Source of the DNA: Chroococcus sp. FPU101
GTDB taxonomy: Bacteria > Cyanobacteriota > Cyanobacteriia > Cyanobacteriales > Microcystaceae
Assembly (NCBI RefSeq): GCF_017312365.1
Contig: NZ_BLJI01000019.1
Location: forward strand, 1 to 64,000
Reading direction: 5' to 3'
Length of the DNA: 64,000 nucleotides
Position 1 is the first letter of the stretch. Each line of letters opens with the position of its first letter. Below, one piece after another: positions 7,963 through 16,785 of this stretch. Below the pieces are notes generated by a model that did not search any database, was not told the origin of the DNA, and was given only the letters and a program-made list of their open reading frames with translations. The position numbers and the translations under genes were made by a program.

Positions 7963-9843
7963 ATGGCTGCCAGTGAACAGAGAAAGAAGTCAGTATGGTC
8001 TAGTTTAGAAACAGTAATCGGATTTGATTTACGATCGCTCGGTCTGTTTCGGATTTGCTTGGCTTTTGTCGTTTTAGCTGATTTAATCATCCGTATGGCG
8101 GGAATAACGGCACATTATAGCGATCAAGGAATTGTCCCTCGTAGTGTTTTAGCTAAAATTGGCTCTAGTCCTTTTTACTGGTCGTTTTCTAATCTCAGTG
8201 GTGAGCCTTGGGTACAGTTTATTCTATTTTTACTGGCAATTGTTATTACCCTTTTTCTCCTCGTTGGTTACCGAACCCGTTTGGCAACGATCGCAACTTG
8301 GGCGATGATCATCTCAATCCACAATCGTAATCCTGTTGTGCTGTTTGCTGCAGATGATGTTTTAAGAGCAATTTTGTTTTGGTCGATGTTTCTTCCTCTA
8401 GGGGCAACTTATTCGATCGATAGCGCGTTAAATACTTCCCCTAATCTTTTACCTAAAAGGGTTTGGTCTGGTGCGACATTTGCCTTTATGGTGCAAGTGG
8501 CGTTTATTTATATGTGGTCTGCTGCTTTTAAAACAAAAAGTGATTTATGGTGGCCTGACGGAACGGCTGTTTATTATGCTCTTAGTTTCGATCAGTATGC
8601 GACTCCTTTGGGTCAATTGCTGCTCAAACTTCCTCAAAATCTGCTCAAACTGATGACCTATGGTGCGTTGAGTTTTGAATGGGTTGGCCCACTTTTGATG
8701 TTTATTCCCATTCGCAATAGTTTTTTCCGTTGTGTTGCGATTCTTTCGTTTATATTTCTACATCTGACGTTTGGATTAGCGTTTCGGATCGGGATATTTC
8801 CTTTCTTAAGTATTACTCACTGGTTGCCTTTAATTCCTAGCGAAGTTTGGGACGGACTCAACAAACGTTTAAGTACACCAGAACGGAAAGGGTTAGTGAT
8901 TAACTATGATGCAGATTGTGGATTTTGTAAAAAAGTTGTTTATCTTCTCAGAACATTTTTGATTTTACCCGGAACTCCTTTAATTAAAGCGCAAGAAAAT
9001 CCAGATCCAACCGTGTATGAGGATATGCAGAGAATTAATTCTTGGGTGGTCGAAGATTGGCAAGGACAACGACATTTTAAATGGGAAGCGATCGCCTATA
9101 TTTGCAGTTTATCGCCTGTTTTTGGGTTTCTGGCTCCTCTTTTAAGATGGAAACCTTTAATGAGTATTGGCAACAAATTTTATGAAAAAATTGCCAGTAA
9201 CCGACGTTTTGCAGGAAATTTCACTAAACCCTTTAAATTCCGTCCTCTAGAAGTTCGCTCTTCACCACCAATCGCTTTAAGTTTAGTTGCATTATTATTA
9301 CTTGCTTATACATCGGTGTGGAATTTAAGAGGTTTTATTAAACAAAGTGTTGCTCGAAAAGATGCTGAGGGGGTTTGGGTTGAACAATTGGATAAACTGT
9401 TGTCTAAAAAAACATTTAATATTTTAGATCCTCTAGCGCGTGTTACTCGTTTGGATCAAGCATGGAGTATTTTTGCACCTAACCCACCCAGAGATGATGG
9501 TTGGTATATTGCCGAAGCAACGCTAAAAGATGGCAGTAAAGTTGATTTATTTAGAAATGGTAATTCTGTTAGTTGGGATAAACCAACGATGAGTGAGCGA
9601 GATCAACTCTATCCTAATATGCAATGGAGAAGTTATTTTATTAGTCTCTATCGCGCTACGGGAAAACCGCTTTATCCTTATTTAGGAGATTATTTTTATC
9701 GTCAATGGAATCAAAAACATCCACCCTCTAAACAAATCGAAAATTTGACTATCTATTTTATGGATGAAAGAACCGCCCCGCCAAATCAGAAACAAACAGT
9801 TACAAAAAAAGAAATTTGGACTCAATCAGGAAGTGTAAATTAA
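7963..9843 (+). CDS. HTTM-domain membrane protein fused to DCC thiol-disulfide domain
   Basis: The 626-residue protein begins with an HTTM domain (about residues 15-300; FDLRSLGLFRICLAFVVLAD and several membrane helices), the fold shared with vitamin-K-dependent gamma-carboxylase. It is followed by a DCC1-type (DUF393) thioredoxin-like domain with NYDADCGFCKK (Cys319 and Cys322), another membrane helix (about 430-450) and a soluble tail of about 170 residues. The combination suggests membrane-bound redox chemistry, possibly quinone or thiol linked; no substrate is known. It stands alone, with a short AT-rich leader. The tail from about 470 is not recognised. Confidence 0.8.
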   Translation: MAASEQRKKSVWSSLETVIGFDLRSLGLFRICLAFVVLADLIIRMAGITAHYSDQGIVPRSVLAKIGSSPFYWSFSNLSGEPWVQFILFLLAIVITLFLLVGYRTRLATIATWAMIISIHNRNPVVLFAADDVLRAILFWSMFLPLGATYSIDSALNTSPNLLPKRVWSGATFAFMVQVAFIYMWSAAFKTKSDLWWPDGTAVYYALSFDQYATPLGQLLLKLPQNLLKLMTYGALSFEWVGPLLMFIPIRNSFFRCVAILSFIFLHLTFGLAFRIGIFPFLSITHWLPLIPSEVWDGLNKRLSTPERKGLVINYDADCGFCKKVVYLLRTFLILPGTPLIKAQENPDPTVYEDMQRINSWVVEDWQGQRHFKWEAIAYICSLSPVFGFLAPLLRWKPLMSIGNKFYEKIASNRRFAGNFTKPFKFRPLEVRSSPPIALSLVALLLLAYTSVWNLRGFIKQSVARKDAEGVWVEQLDKLLSKKTFNILDPLARVTRLDQAWSIFAPNPPRDDGWYIAEATLKDGSKVDLFRNGNSVSWDKPTMSERDQLYPNMQWRSYFISLYRATGKPLYPYLGDYFYRQWNQKHPPSKQIENLTIYFMDERTAPPNQKQTVTKKEIWTQSGSVN

Positions 9844-9871
9844 TCGTATTTTTTCTAATAACCTAACCGTT

Positions 9872-10018
9872 ATGCCATCAGATTTTTGTGTTTTGCTAAC
9901 GCCTGAAAATGTATAAAAACAACTAAGCAAAACTCGAATTGATCACGAAATCTAGCTAGAAAGATATCCTAATGAAGCTCAGTTAGTGCTTCAAATCTGG
10001 CAAAAACAAACCAAGTAG
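9872..10018 (+). pseudogene. Small ORF interrupted by two in-frame stops
   Basis: From an ATG at 9872 one frame reads as a 48-residue protein-like sequence with two internal stops: MPSDFCVLLTPENV, stop (TAA), KQLSKTRIDHEI, stop (TAG), LERYPNEAQLVLQIWQKQTK, final TAG at 10016-10018. The amphipathic, charge-balanced C-terminal segment looks like real protein rather than noise. It ends 12 nt before the 3' end of tmRNA on the other strand. The family is not recognised; a decayed small gene is the simplest reading. Confidence 0.4.
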
Positions 10019-10029
10019 ATAATGTAGAG

Positions 10030-10418
10030 TGGAGCCGAGCAGAGTCGAACTGCTGTCCAAATTGGGTATTAGCTGTTCGATCATTCACAGGTTTAGTCTT
10101 TTTAACCCAAAAGACGGGGACTATCTCTTATCCCTGATAGTGGGATTCTCTAGTAAAATCTTAACTCAATAGTCAACTAGAGGTAACTATAGAGGGCATC
10201 CGTTGGGTTTATGTCCGTAATCCTTAACGGAGTCGAATTACAGACGCTCGAATCTATATGAGATTATTAGGCTGCTACAGGAGCGGCTTTACGAGCAAAA
10301 GGTACGATATTGTTCGCATTTACTTTTTTGTTTGAGCCTTTGATTTACGAGAGCCGACTCACTCTCGACCTGCATCACGGGATAGGGTTCGCCAACCTGT
10401 CGAAACCGTTACGGCCCC
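10030..10418 (-). ncRNA. ssrA: tmRNA (SsrA)
   Basis: Read on the minus strand, the RNA starts GGGGCCGTAACGGTTTCGAC (from 10418) and ends GTTCGACTCTGCTCGGCTCC plus A (10030). The 5' GGGGCCG pairs with the 3' CGGCTCC to form the tRNA-like acceptor stem; CCA is not encoded. The tag frame (10267-10317) encodes ANNIVPFARKAAPVAA followed by TAA, the typical cyanobacterial proteolysis tag ending in small residues. It is one continuous 389-nt RNA, not the two-piece permuted form. It rescues stalled ribosomes together with SmpB. Confidence 0.97.
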
Positions 10419-10564
10419 ATGTGTATATATATTATACTTGTAGTCTTCCGAGAATGACAACATTACAAAAGATTGAGTAATCTTAAATTCAGTGTGGATC
10501 GGTAAAACGATCGCATTACACTAAATTGAGGTATATATCTAATTAACTATTAATTGTCTAGACT

Positions 10565-11551
10565 ATGTTTCCTATTAATCGTCCTCGCCGTTTACGCACC
10601 TCGCCTCAATTACGCCGTATGGTGCGTGAAACCGTATTAACCGCTAATGATTTAATCTATCCTTTGTTTGCCGTTCCAGGGGACAGCATCGCCCATGAAG
10701 TAAAATCGATGCCAGGGGTTTTTCAACTCTCTGTCGATAAAATTGTAGCCGAAGCAAAAGAAGTTTATGAATTAGGTATTCCAGCGATTATTCTGTTTGG
10801 TATTCCAGAGACTAAAGATGCTGATGCAACTGGGGCATGGCATGATCACGGTATTGTACAACAAGCGGCTACTGCGGTAAAAGAAGCTGTCCCCGAATTA
10901 GTAGTTATTGCCGATACGTGTTTATGTGAATATACGAATCATGGGCATTGCGGTTATTTAGAAGTAGGTGATTTGACGGGACGAGTTTTAAATGATCCGA
11001 CTCTATTATTATTAAAGAAAACAGCCGTTTCACAAGCCAAAGCGGGGGCTGATATCATTGCGCCATCGGGGATGATGGATGGTTTTGTCAAAATCATTCG
11101 AGAAGCATTAGATGAAGCAGGGTTTCAAGACACGCCCATTTTATCCTATGCCGCAAAATACGCCTCAGCTTATTATGGCCCATTCCGTGATGCTGCCGAT
11201 TCTACTCCCCAATTTGGCGATCGTCGTACTTATCAGATGGACTCAGGAAACTCTAGAGAAGCCCTCAAAGAAGTAGAACTAGATATTTTAGAGGGGGCGG
11301 ATATGCTAATGGTTAAACCCGCTTTGTCTTATATGGATATTATATGGCGAGTCAAGGAAATGACGAATTTACCCGTCGCTGCTTACAATGTGTCTGGAGA
11401 ATATTCCATGATTAAAGCGGCTGCCCTTAATGGTTGGATCGATGAAAAACGTGTTACTCTCGAAACTTTAACCAGTTTTAAACGAGCAGGGGCGGATCTA
11501 ATTTTAACGTATCATGCTAAAGATGCTGTTCGTTGGTTAAATGAACAATAG
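10565..11551 (+). CDS. hemB: Delta-aminolevulinic acid dehydratase (porphobilinogen synthase)
   Basis: The 328-residue enzyme condenses two 5-aminolevulinate molecules to porphobilinogen, feeding heme, chlorophyll and bilins. The start [18 protein letters not shown], the IAPSGMMDG segment with the first active-site lysine region, and [11 protein letters not shown] with the Schiff-base lysine are all present. The metal-binding loop reads [14 protein letters not shown], so the three Cys ligands of zinc-type enzymes are kept rather than the Asp-rich plant loop. It is monocistronic, with tmRNA upstream on the other strand and a palindromic terminator at 11571-11599 after it. Confidence 0.97.
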   Translation: MFPINRPRRLRTSPQLRRMVRETVLTANDLIYPLFAVPGDSIAHEVKSMPGVFQLSVDKIVAEAKEVYELGIPAIILFGIPETKDADATGAWHDHGIVQQAATAVKEAVPELVVIADTCLCEYTNHGHCGYLEVGDLTGRVLNDPTLLLLKKTAVSQAKAGADIIAPSGMMDGFVKIIREALDEAGFQDTPILSYAAKYASAYYGPFRDAADSTPQFGDRRTYQMDSGNSREALKEVELDILEGADMLMVKPALSYMDIIWRVKEMTNLPVAAYNVSGEYSMIKAAALNGWIDEKRVTLETLTSFKRAGADLILTYHAKDAVRWLNEQ

Positions 11552-11570
11552 CCCACCGTGAAATATTAGT

Positions 11571-11599
11571 TGTAGGGGTTTGGTAACCAAACCCTTACA
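11571..11599. repeat. 29-nt palindromic intergenic repeat, likely bidirectional terminator
   Basis: TGTAGGGGTTTGGT (11571-11584) pairs with ACCAAACCCTTACA (11586-11599) with one G-T wobble. It lies between the convergent ends of hemB and pilQ. Nearly the same 29-nt element recurs at 51735-51763, and a shorter relative (GGTTTGG/CCAAACC) lies at 30985-31001. Confidence 0.75.
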
Positions 11600-11625
11600 T
11601 CAATTTAACATTAATGCAATCATCA

Positions 11626-13749
11626 TTAAGGCATCGGTTGAACTGGGAAACCTTGACGCTTGAGAATTTCTGCTGCATCTTTCCCTGGTTGATAGTCATA
11701 GCCAAAAGCCGACTCAGCATTATCATCAAGAATCTTGGGTGTTAAGATAATCACAACCTCATTACGTCCTGTTTGATTGCTTCTTCTTCTAAACAACGCA
11801 CCTAAAATCGGAATATCGCCCAAAATCGGTACTTTGCTTTCTGAGGTTTGATCAGACTCTTGAATAATTCCAGATAGAATCAAAGTTTGACCATCCCGCA
11901 GACGAATTAAACCCGAATTTAATTGACGTGTATTTAAAAGAGTAATTTGGTTAACTGCATCATTTCCACTATCAAAACTAACGGTTGGGCCGGGAGATGC
12001 GATCGTTGGATTGACCGAAAGACTGATAAATCCATTATCATCGACTTGATTCAAATTCACATTGAGAATTAAACCTGCATCCGCTAAAACAGGGGTCGTT
12101 GTTCTCACACCACTAAGGGGATCAACTTCTGTTTTGATACTGCCAATCACTTTTTCAGTAACGGATATGTTAGCTTGTTGTCCTTCTTGAACAACAATCG
12201 AGGGATCAGTTAGAATTTTTGCGTTACCACTCGTAATCTGAGCTTCTAGAGAAAGTAAGAATTTTTGAGGATATTGGAACAAGCCGGGTAATTCGTAGGT
12301 ATAAGTTCTCTGTCCAGTAGCGGGATCGATATCTATATCACTTAAACCAGGTTGAAAAGGATTATTGAAAGTCCCAAAATTAGGACGTGAGTAGGGAACC
12401 AGATTATTACTAAACTCCTCAAAGCCGCGTCTTGCATCACTAAACGGCCCACTTTGAATATCAAAAAATGGGGCGAGAGTTGCGGCACCACCAACAATGG
12501 TATTAATCAAAGGTATCACAGGTCTAGAGAATGCACCCCCCGTAACCTCTGCCCGACTGGGTGGGTTGACTCCACCAAAGTTTAAGACAGCCGCCCCGCC
12601 ATCTTGTAGGAAAAATCCGTTATTGAAGCCAAAGGAAAAACTACTGTTAAAATCATCTGTATTTAAGAGGTTAACGTCAATCACTTTCACATTAACCACC
12701 ACTTGACGACGACGTGCATCAAGCTGTAAGAGCATCGATGAGGCAATTTGTACCAATCGTGGCTCACCAATGAGTGTAACTGCATTGAGACGATCATCGG
12801 CTACCACCTTCAGGCCTTGTAGCAAAATTGCGGCGGTTGAACTTTCGTCTGGTTTAATGGTTAAAGGTCTAAACTCTGGTGTTTTGGTTCGTGTACCGAT
12901 CACACGTTGGGTCAATGGATCGATAATTTCTTCAATTTCAGTAACTAAACGGGGATATTCTGCCCCTTGCGCTGCTAAATAGGATGCAGCATCAACCGCT
13001 TTGACTTGGTTTACCCGTAGTGTACGACTAATGAGATTACGGGCTGATGAAGGTAGAACTGCACCTACAAAAATGGTTCTGCCTCGTACATTTGCACTAT
13101 ATCCAGAAACCATCAAAACGGAGTTGAAAATATCTTCGACTGATTCATTGTTGAATTCTAATGAAACAATTTGCGCGGCTTTTGCTGCATTTTGTTCGCT
13201 TTGACCTCCATCGATAAAGACAACGTTGTAACCAGCATAATTCGCTAAAGTCATGAGAACTTCACGAACCGAAGCATCTCGCAACAAAACACGGGGAATG
13301 ACGACAGAACCTGTATTAAATTTGACTTTTTGGGAACTGGCATCAATATTAGAAATTGCTATGTCACCGACTGGTGGCGCAACGGCGCGGGGCAATACTG
13401 GTGTATTAGTTTCAGGAGCATTAGCAGTAGGCGGCTCGAATGGATTGCCTTTATTATCTTCAATGGTAATTTTCGGATTAGGCAACATTGGGGCCGCTTG
13501 AGCGATTTCGGTGGGTATTTTAGGGGTTGCTATTTTGATGGCTTCTTCGACGGAAACGGGGTTATGATTGACTTCCGAAAAAGATAAATTTTCTATCTTC
13601 GAGTTGACCGCGCTTATTTCTTTAAATTCCAGTTTAGATTTACTATCTAAAACAGATTGAGTTTCAGTAGTGGCTTGGCTCGGTTGTGCTACTAAAAAGA
13701 GGAAAGCTGTACCATGAATAAGCCAAGAAAGATGAATGTAATTTCTCAC
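11626..13749 (-). CDS. pilQ: Type IV pilus secretin
   Basis: The 707-residue protein has a signal peptide (WLIHGTAFLFLVAQPSQA), a proline-rich linker, secretin N-domains (about 150-340: VREVLMTLANYAGYNVVFID, later LNAVTLIGEPRLVQIASSML) and the C-terminal secretin beta-domain (GNAKILTDPSIVVQEGQ, VPILGDIPILGALFRRR, EVVIILTPKIL). It forms the outer-membrane gate for the pilus and for DNA uptake. It is the last gene of a pilM-pilN-pilO-pilQ operon; an 82-nt gap separates it from pilO. Gene order matches Synechocystis slr1274-slr1277; no pilP-like gene is present. Confidence 0.93.
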   Translation of the reverse strand: MRNYIHLSWLIHGTAFLFLVAQPSQATTETQSVLDSKSKLEFKEISAVNSKIENLSFSEVNHNPVSVEEAIKIATPKIPTEIAQAAPMLPNPKITIEDNKGNPFEPPTANAPETNTPVLPRAVAPPVGDIAISNIDASSQKVKFNTGSVVIPRVLLRDASVREVLMTLANYAGYNVVFIDGGQSEQNAAKAAQIVSLEFNNESVEDIFNSVLMVSGYSANVRGRTIFVGAVLPSSARNLISRTLRVNQVKAVDAASYLAAQGAEYPRLVTEIEEIIDPLTQRVIGTRTKTPEFRPLTIKPDESSTAAILLQGLKVVADDRLNAVTLIGEPRLVQIASSMLLQLDARRRQVVVNVKVIDVNLLNTDDFNSSFSFGFNNGFFLQDGGAAVLNFGGVNPPSRAEVTGGAFSRPVIPLINTIVGGAATLAPFFDIQSGPFSDARRGFEEFSNNLVPYSRPNFGTFNNPFQPGLSDIDIDPATGQRTYTYELPGLFQYPQKFLLSLEAQITSGNAKILTDPSIVVQEGQQANISVTEKVIGSIKTEVDPLSGVRTTTPVLADAGLILNVNLNQVDDNGFISLSVNPTIASPGPTVSFDSGNDAVNQITLLNTRQLNSGLIRLRDGQTLILSGIIQESDQTSESKVPILGDIPILGALFRRRSNQTGRNEVVIILTPKILDDNAESAFGYDYQPGKDAAEILKRQGFPVQPMP

Positions 13750-13831
13750 AAATTGCTCCTTGCACCGATGCTAACTTAAATGTTAATTTTTTGATGGGTA
13801 GTATTTACTTTTTGTCAATAAGTAATAAAAC

Positions 13832-14629
13832 TTATTTTTTTTCTGCTGGCGGTTGACCCTGTTGGTCTGGGGGTGGTGGTGGGGGTGCCAGTTTCGCTAG
13901 TTCTTCGGGAGTGAGAGGCATGATCACGTCTAATCTCATTGTTGTGTCTACCTTCTGGTTTGATGAGGGAATCACTTTCGAGGTTTTAAGCGCGGGATTG
14001 ACCACCAGTAAAGCGACGGCTTTTTGTTCCTCATCCAAAGTAGTTTTCAGAGCTTTAACCATTACTAAAGGCTGTAATCGTTCTAAATCTCTGATAATCG
14101 ATTGTGTTGGCTCAAATGCGCCTTTCATCGCTACGTTATAGCTTTGACGTTTGAGTTTTTTATTAACTGCTGTGCCTAATGAGCTATCTTCAATAATTTT
14201 TGTCCCTTCCTTGTTGGGTTCAAAACTTATTAATTCAACGTTTCTTTTTTTAAAGAATTGATTGACATCAAGCAGAATCGTATCAAGGGAAGATTCATTG
14301 GCAAAAAGAGCTAAAACTTGAGATTTCAGGGCTTCTTTTTGTTTGAGTTGCAGTTCTAGAGTTTGATATTTTTCATCTAGCTTGCCGCTTTTTTGTTGTT
14401 CTACCTGCTGTTGTTTGGCTTGCTCATCAGCTTTGAGTTTTTGATAGGATTCGTTAAGTGGTAAAACCCAATTAGTAGCTAAGGCCGCAGAACCAAGGAT
14501 ACCCCCAAGTGCTAAAGCAATACCGCTTACTTTTGGGGTAAAAGTTATGCCAAAAGCGGTCGGATAATTACTATCATCATCTAAACCTTGATCCTCTTGG
14601 GGTAAGTATTCCTCAGTATAGGTCGTCAT
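13832..14629 (-). CDS. pilO: Type IV pilus inner-membrane assembly protein PilO
   Basis: The 265-residue protein has a short cytoplasmic tail, one membrane helix (about residues 32-55: VSGIALALGGILGSAALATNW), a coiled coil (about 60-110) and a ferredoxin-like periplasmic domain, ending in a Pro/Gln-rich tail (PPPPPPDQQGQ). The C-terminal proline tract is typical of cyanobacterial PilO. It aligns the secretin with the inner-membrane platform together with PilN and PilM. Its ATG overlaps the pilN stop by 4 nt, so translation is coupled. Confidence 0.88.
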   Translation of the reverse strand: MTTYTEEYLPQEDQGLDDDSNYPTAFGITFTPKVSGIALALGGILGSAALATNWVLPLNESYQKLKADEQAKQQQVEQQKSGKLDEKYQTLELQLKQKEALKSQVLALFANESSLDTILLDVNQFFKKRNVELISFEPNKEGTKIIEDSSLGTAVNKKLKRQSYNVAMKGAFEPTQSIIRDLERLQPLVMVKALKTTLDEEQKAVALLVVNPALKTSKVIPSSNQKVDTTMRLDVIMPLTPEELAKLAPPPPPPDQQGQPPAEKK

Positions 14630-15411
14630 CGTTGAATACCTCCTTTTTGTTCTAAGGTTTTGATGCGTGTGACTAAACCGACTGCACCATCACGAGCAAG
14701 AGATGGTAAGAGCTTTGAGGCTGGAAAATCACTTAATTCAGTCGTGATGACATACTGTATCGCTTGAGGTAATTCAACCTGAATTTTTTGTTTTTCTAGA
14801 TCAGCTTTGGCGGTGGGTTCTAATTCCAGAGGAAAATTGTCTCGTTTCGCGCTTTCGATTCGTGTTTGATTCGCGTTAAAAAGCTCTGAATTCTGCAACG
14901 CCAAAATAAAGTTATTGACATCATCATAGGTACGGGCATAACCATTGATTTTTATTTGTACTTTCGGTTGTGCGCTACCTGCATCGGCTGTTGCTGGCAA
15001 TGCACTTTCTTCAATGCTTGATATCTGTACGCTTGAAGGTGTGCGGCGGCGAATATTCTGAAGAATCGCTGACCAAGGCTTAATTTGGTTGAAGACGGTC
15101 ACTAATGCGGTTACTTCTTCGTCAATCGCTTGAACCTTTGCTTCCATTTCTTGTAGGCTTTGGTTTCTGGCATTTAATTGACTAATCTCAGCATCTAGTT
15201 GTTGGATGTTGGCTTCAGTTTTTGCCTTTTGCAAATTCAGCATAGTTCCTAAAAGCGCAGTCAAACCAATTAAAGTGGCTCCAACCCCTAAACCAATGAA
15301 AAGCGGTGTTTGTTGTCGCCAAGAAATCGGAGCGGCTTTCCGAATGGGTGTCGCTTTGAGGGATTCTTCTAATTTGCGATCTTTAAGAAAGTTAACATCT
15401 AAGCTATACAT
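14626..15411 (-). CDS. pilN: Type IV pilus inner-membrane assembly protein PilN
   Basis: The 261-residue protein starts with the conserved cytoplasmic PilN peptide (MYSLDVNFLKDRK) that docks into PilM, followed by one membrane helix (about 33-58), a coiled coil (about 60-100) and a periplasmic ferredoxin-like domain (FNQIKPWSAILQNIRRRTPS). It begins 3 nt after the pilM stop and overlaps pilO by 4 nt. It works with PilO as the alignment complex of the pilus machine. Confidence 0.9.
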   Translation of the reverse strand: MYSLDVNFLKDRKLEESLKATPIRKAAPISWRQQTPLFIGLGVGATLIGLTALLGTMLNLQKAKTEANIQQLDAEISQLNARNQSLQEMEAKVQAIDEEVTALVTVFNQIKPWSAILQNIRRRTPSSVQISSIEESALPATADAGSAQPKVQIKINGYARTYDDVNNFILALQNSELFNANQTRIESAKRDNFPLELEPTAKADLEKQKIQVELPQAIQYVITTELSDFPASKLLPSLARDGAVGLVTRIKTLEQKGGIQR

Positions 15412-15414
15412 CTA

Positions 15415-16518
15415 TTAAATCCCCCGCAATCCTAAGCCTAGCACTGTTGCCATTCCAGGGCGTTTGATCGCTGGTATTTCTTGCTCTAAATCGAGAGATA
15501 AGGCTGAAATCGGATCAATTTGCATCGTAGGAACACTTAATCTTTGTGTAAAAAATTCATCGAGTTGAGCGAGTCCACCACCTGGCCCTGCTAGGAGTAG
15601 TTGCACGATTTCTAATTCATCGCTTTGATTAAGATAGAAATTAATTGATCGTCGTAGCTCATCGGTTAATTCGCCTAAAACTCTTGTCAGGGCGGTAATT
15701 CCAGGGTTGACGGCGGCTCCTGCGGTACTTAAGCTATCTAAAGCGGTCACGGGAATGGTCATACCTTGTAGAATTTCTGGGTTTCTAGAAGCAGGTAGAT
15801 TCATGGCTCGTGAAAGGGAATTCTGTAACTGAAATGTACCGATGGGAACGGTTCGAGAAAATTGGGGGACTCCATCAACAATGATCGCAATTTCGGTATT
15901 ATCGAATTCAATATCGATTAAGACGGCCGCTTCATTTGAGCTAAACTGTCTGAGTTGTTCCCGAATGGTGCGAATTAAGGCAAAACTATTGATCTCCAAA
16001 ATATCGACTTGTAATCCCGCTTGTTGGCAGGTGTCTACATAAGAATCAGTCACTTCGCGGCGTGTGGCAACGAGTAAGACTTGTACTTTCTCGATGCCGT
16101 CTTCGTCTTGAAAGTATCCTAATTTTTGGTAGTCGAGATCAACTTCTTCTCTGGGATAGGGTAGATAAAGACTGGCTTCATGATTTAAAACCATATCCCG
16201 TAATTCTTGGTCGTTGAGTTCGGCAGGAATAGGAATGATCCTGATGATCGATTCTCTCATCGGTACTCCAGTCGCCACTTTTCGCGTTTTGATTTTGTTT
16301 TCTGCCATCAATTCTTGAATCAGTTCGGCTAATGCTGGCGAGTCGATAATTTTTCCTTCTTCAAAGATGCCTTCAGGAATATCAACTGAGCAGTATTTAC
16401 CAAGCTTATAGCTCTGTCCCTGTTTGGACAGTTGAACGAGGTTGACTCGCTCTGGAGTAATTTCTAAACCGATTCCTTTTGATTTTTGAGCAAAAAGATT
16501 TTTGAAGACATTTGCCAT
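15415..16518 (-). CDS. pilM: Type IV pilus assembly protein PilM (actin-like ATPase fold)
   Basis: The 367-residue protein has the PilM/FtsA-like fold: GIGLEITPERVNLVQLSKQG (phosphate-1 loop region), ATGVPMRESIIRIIPIPAELND, LIDIEFDNTEIAIIVDG, and LLAGPGGGLAQLDEFF (adenosine motif). It sits on the cytoplasmic face and binds the PilN N-terminus. It is the promoter-proximal gene of pilMNOQ, with an intergenic space of about 270 nt shared with the divergent gene at 16786. Confidence 0.93.
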   Translation of the reverse strand: MANVFKNLFAQKSKGIGLEITPERVNLVQLSKQGQSYKLGKYCSVDIPEGIFEEGKIIDSPALAELIQELMAENKIKTRKVATGVPMRESIIRIIPIPAELNDQELRDMVLNHEASLYLPYPREEVDLDYQKLGYFQDEDGIEKVQVLLVATRREVTDSYVDTCQQAGLQVDILEINSFALIRTIREQLRQFSSNEAAVLIDIEFDNTEIAIIVDGVPQFSRTVPIGTFQLQNSLSRAMNLPASRNPEILQGMTIPVTALDSLSTAGAAVNPGITALTRVLGELTDELRRSINFYLNQSDELEIVQLLLAGPGGGLAQLDEFFTQRLSVPTMQIDPISALSLDLEQEIPAIKRPGMATVLGLGLRGI

Positions 16519-16785
16519 GATTTAGATGTGACTTTATCAGAAAAGTCAGAAACTAGATTAAGAAAAGCTTTCTGTTCTTAGCATTCCCCAATCCATCTCA
16601 AGAATTAGCTTTAGTAGCGCAAGAAGTTCAAAAAAAAGATTAAGTTATGTTACAAGCTGTGATTTAGAGGAATTTACTTAGGAATACTAGGGCAACGAGA
16701 TTAAAAACCAGATGTTAAATTGATAAATTATTCTGGGAATACTGATATACATATAGCCTGCGTTTGTGTTGTTGAGATTGATGCT

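Noticed and set aside
16519-16785. Protein-like reading frame (PNPSQELALVAQEVQKK) in the pilM upstream region
   Set aside because: Too short, no start codon in frame near it and a stop just upstream; could be chance or an unidentifiable relic.
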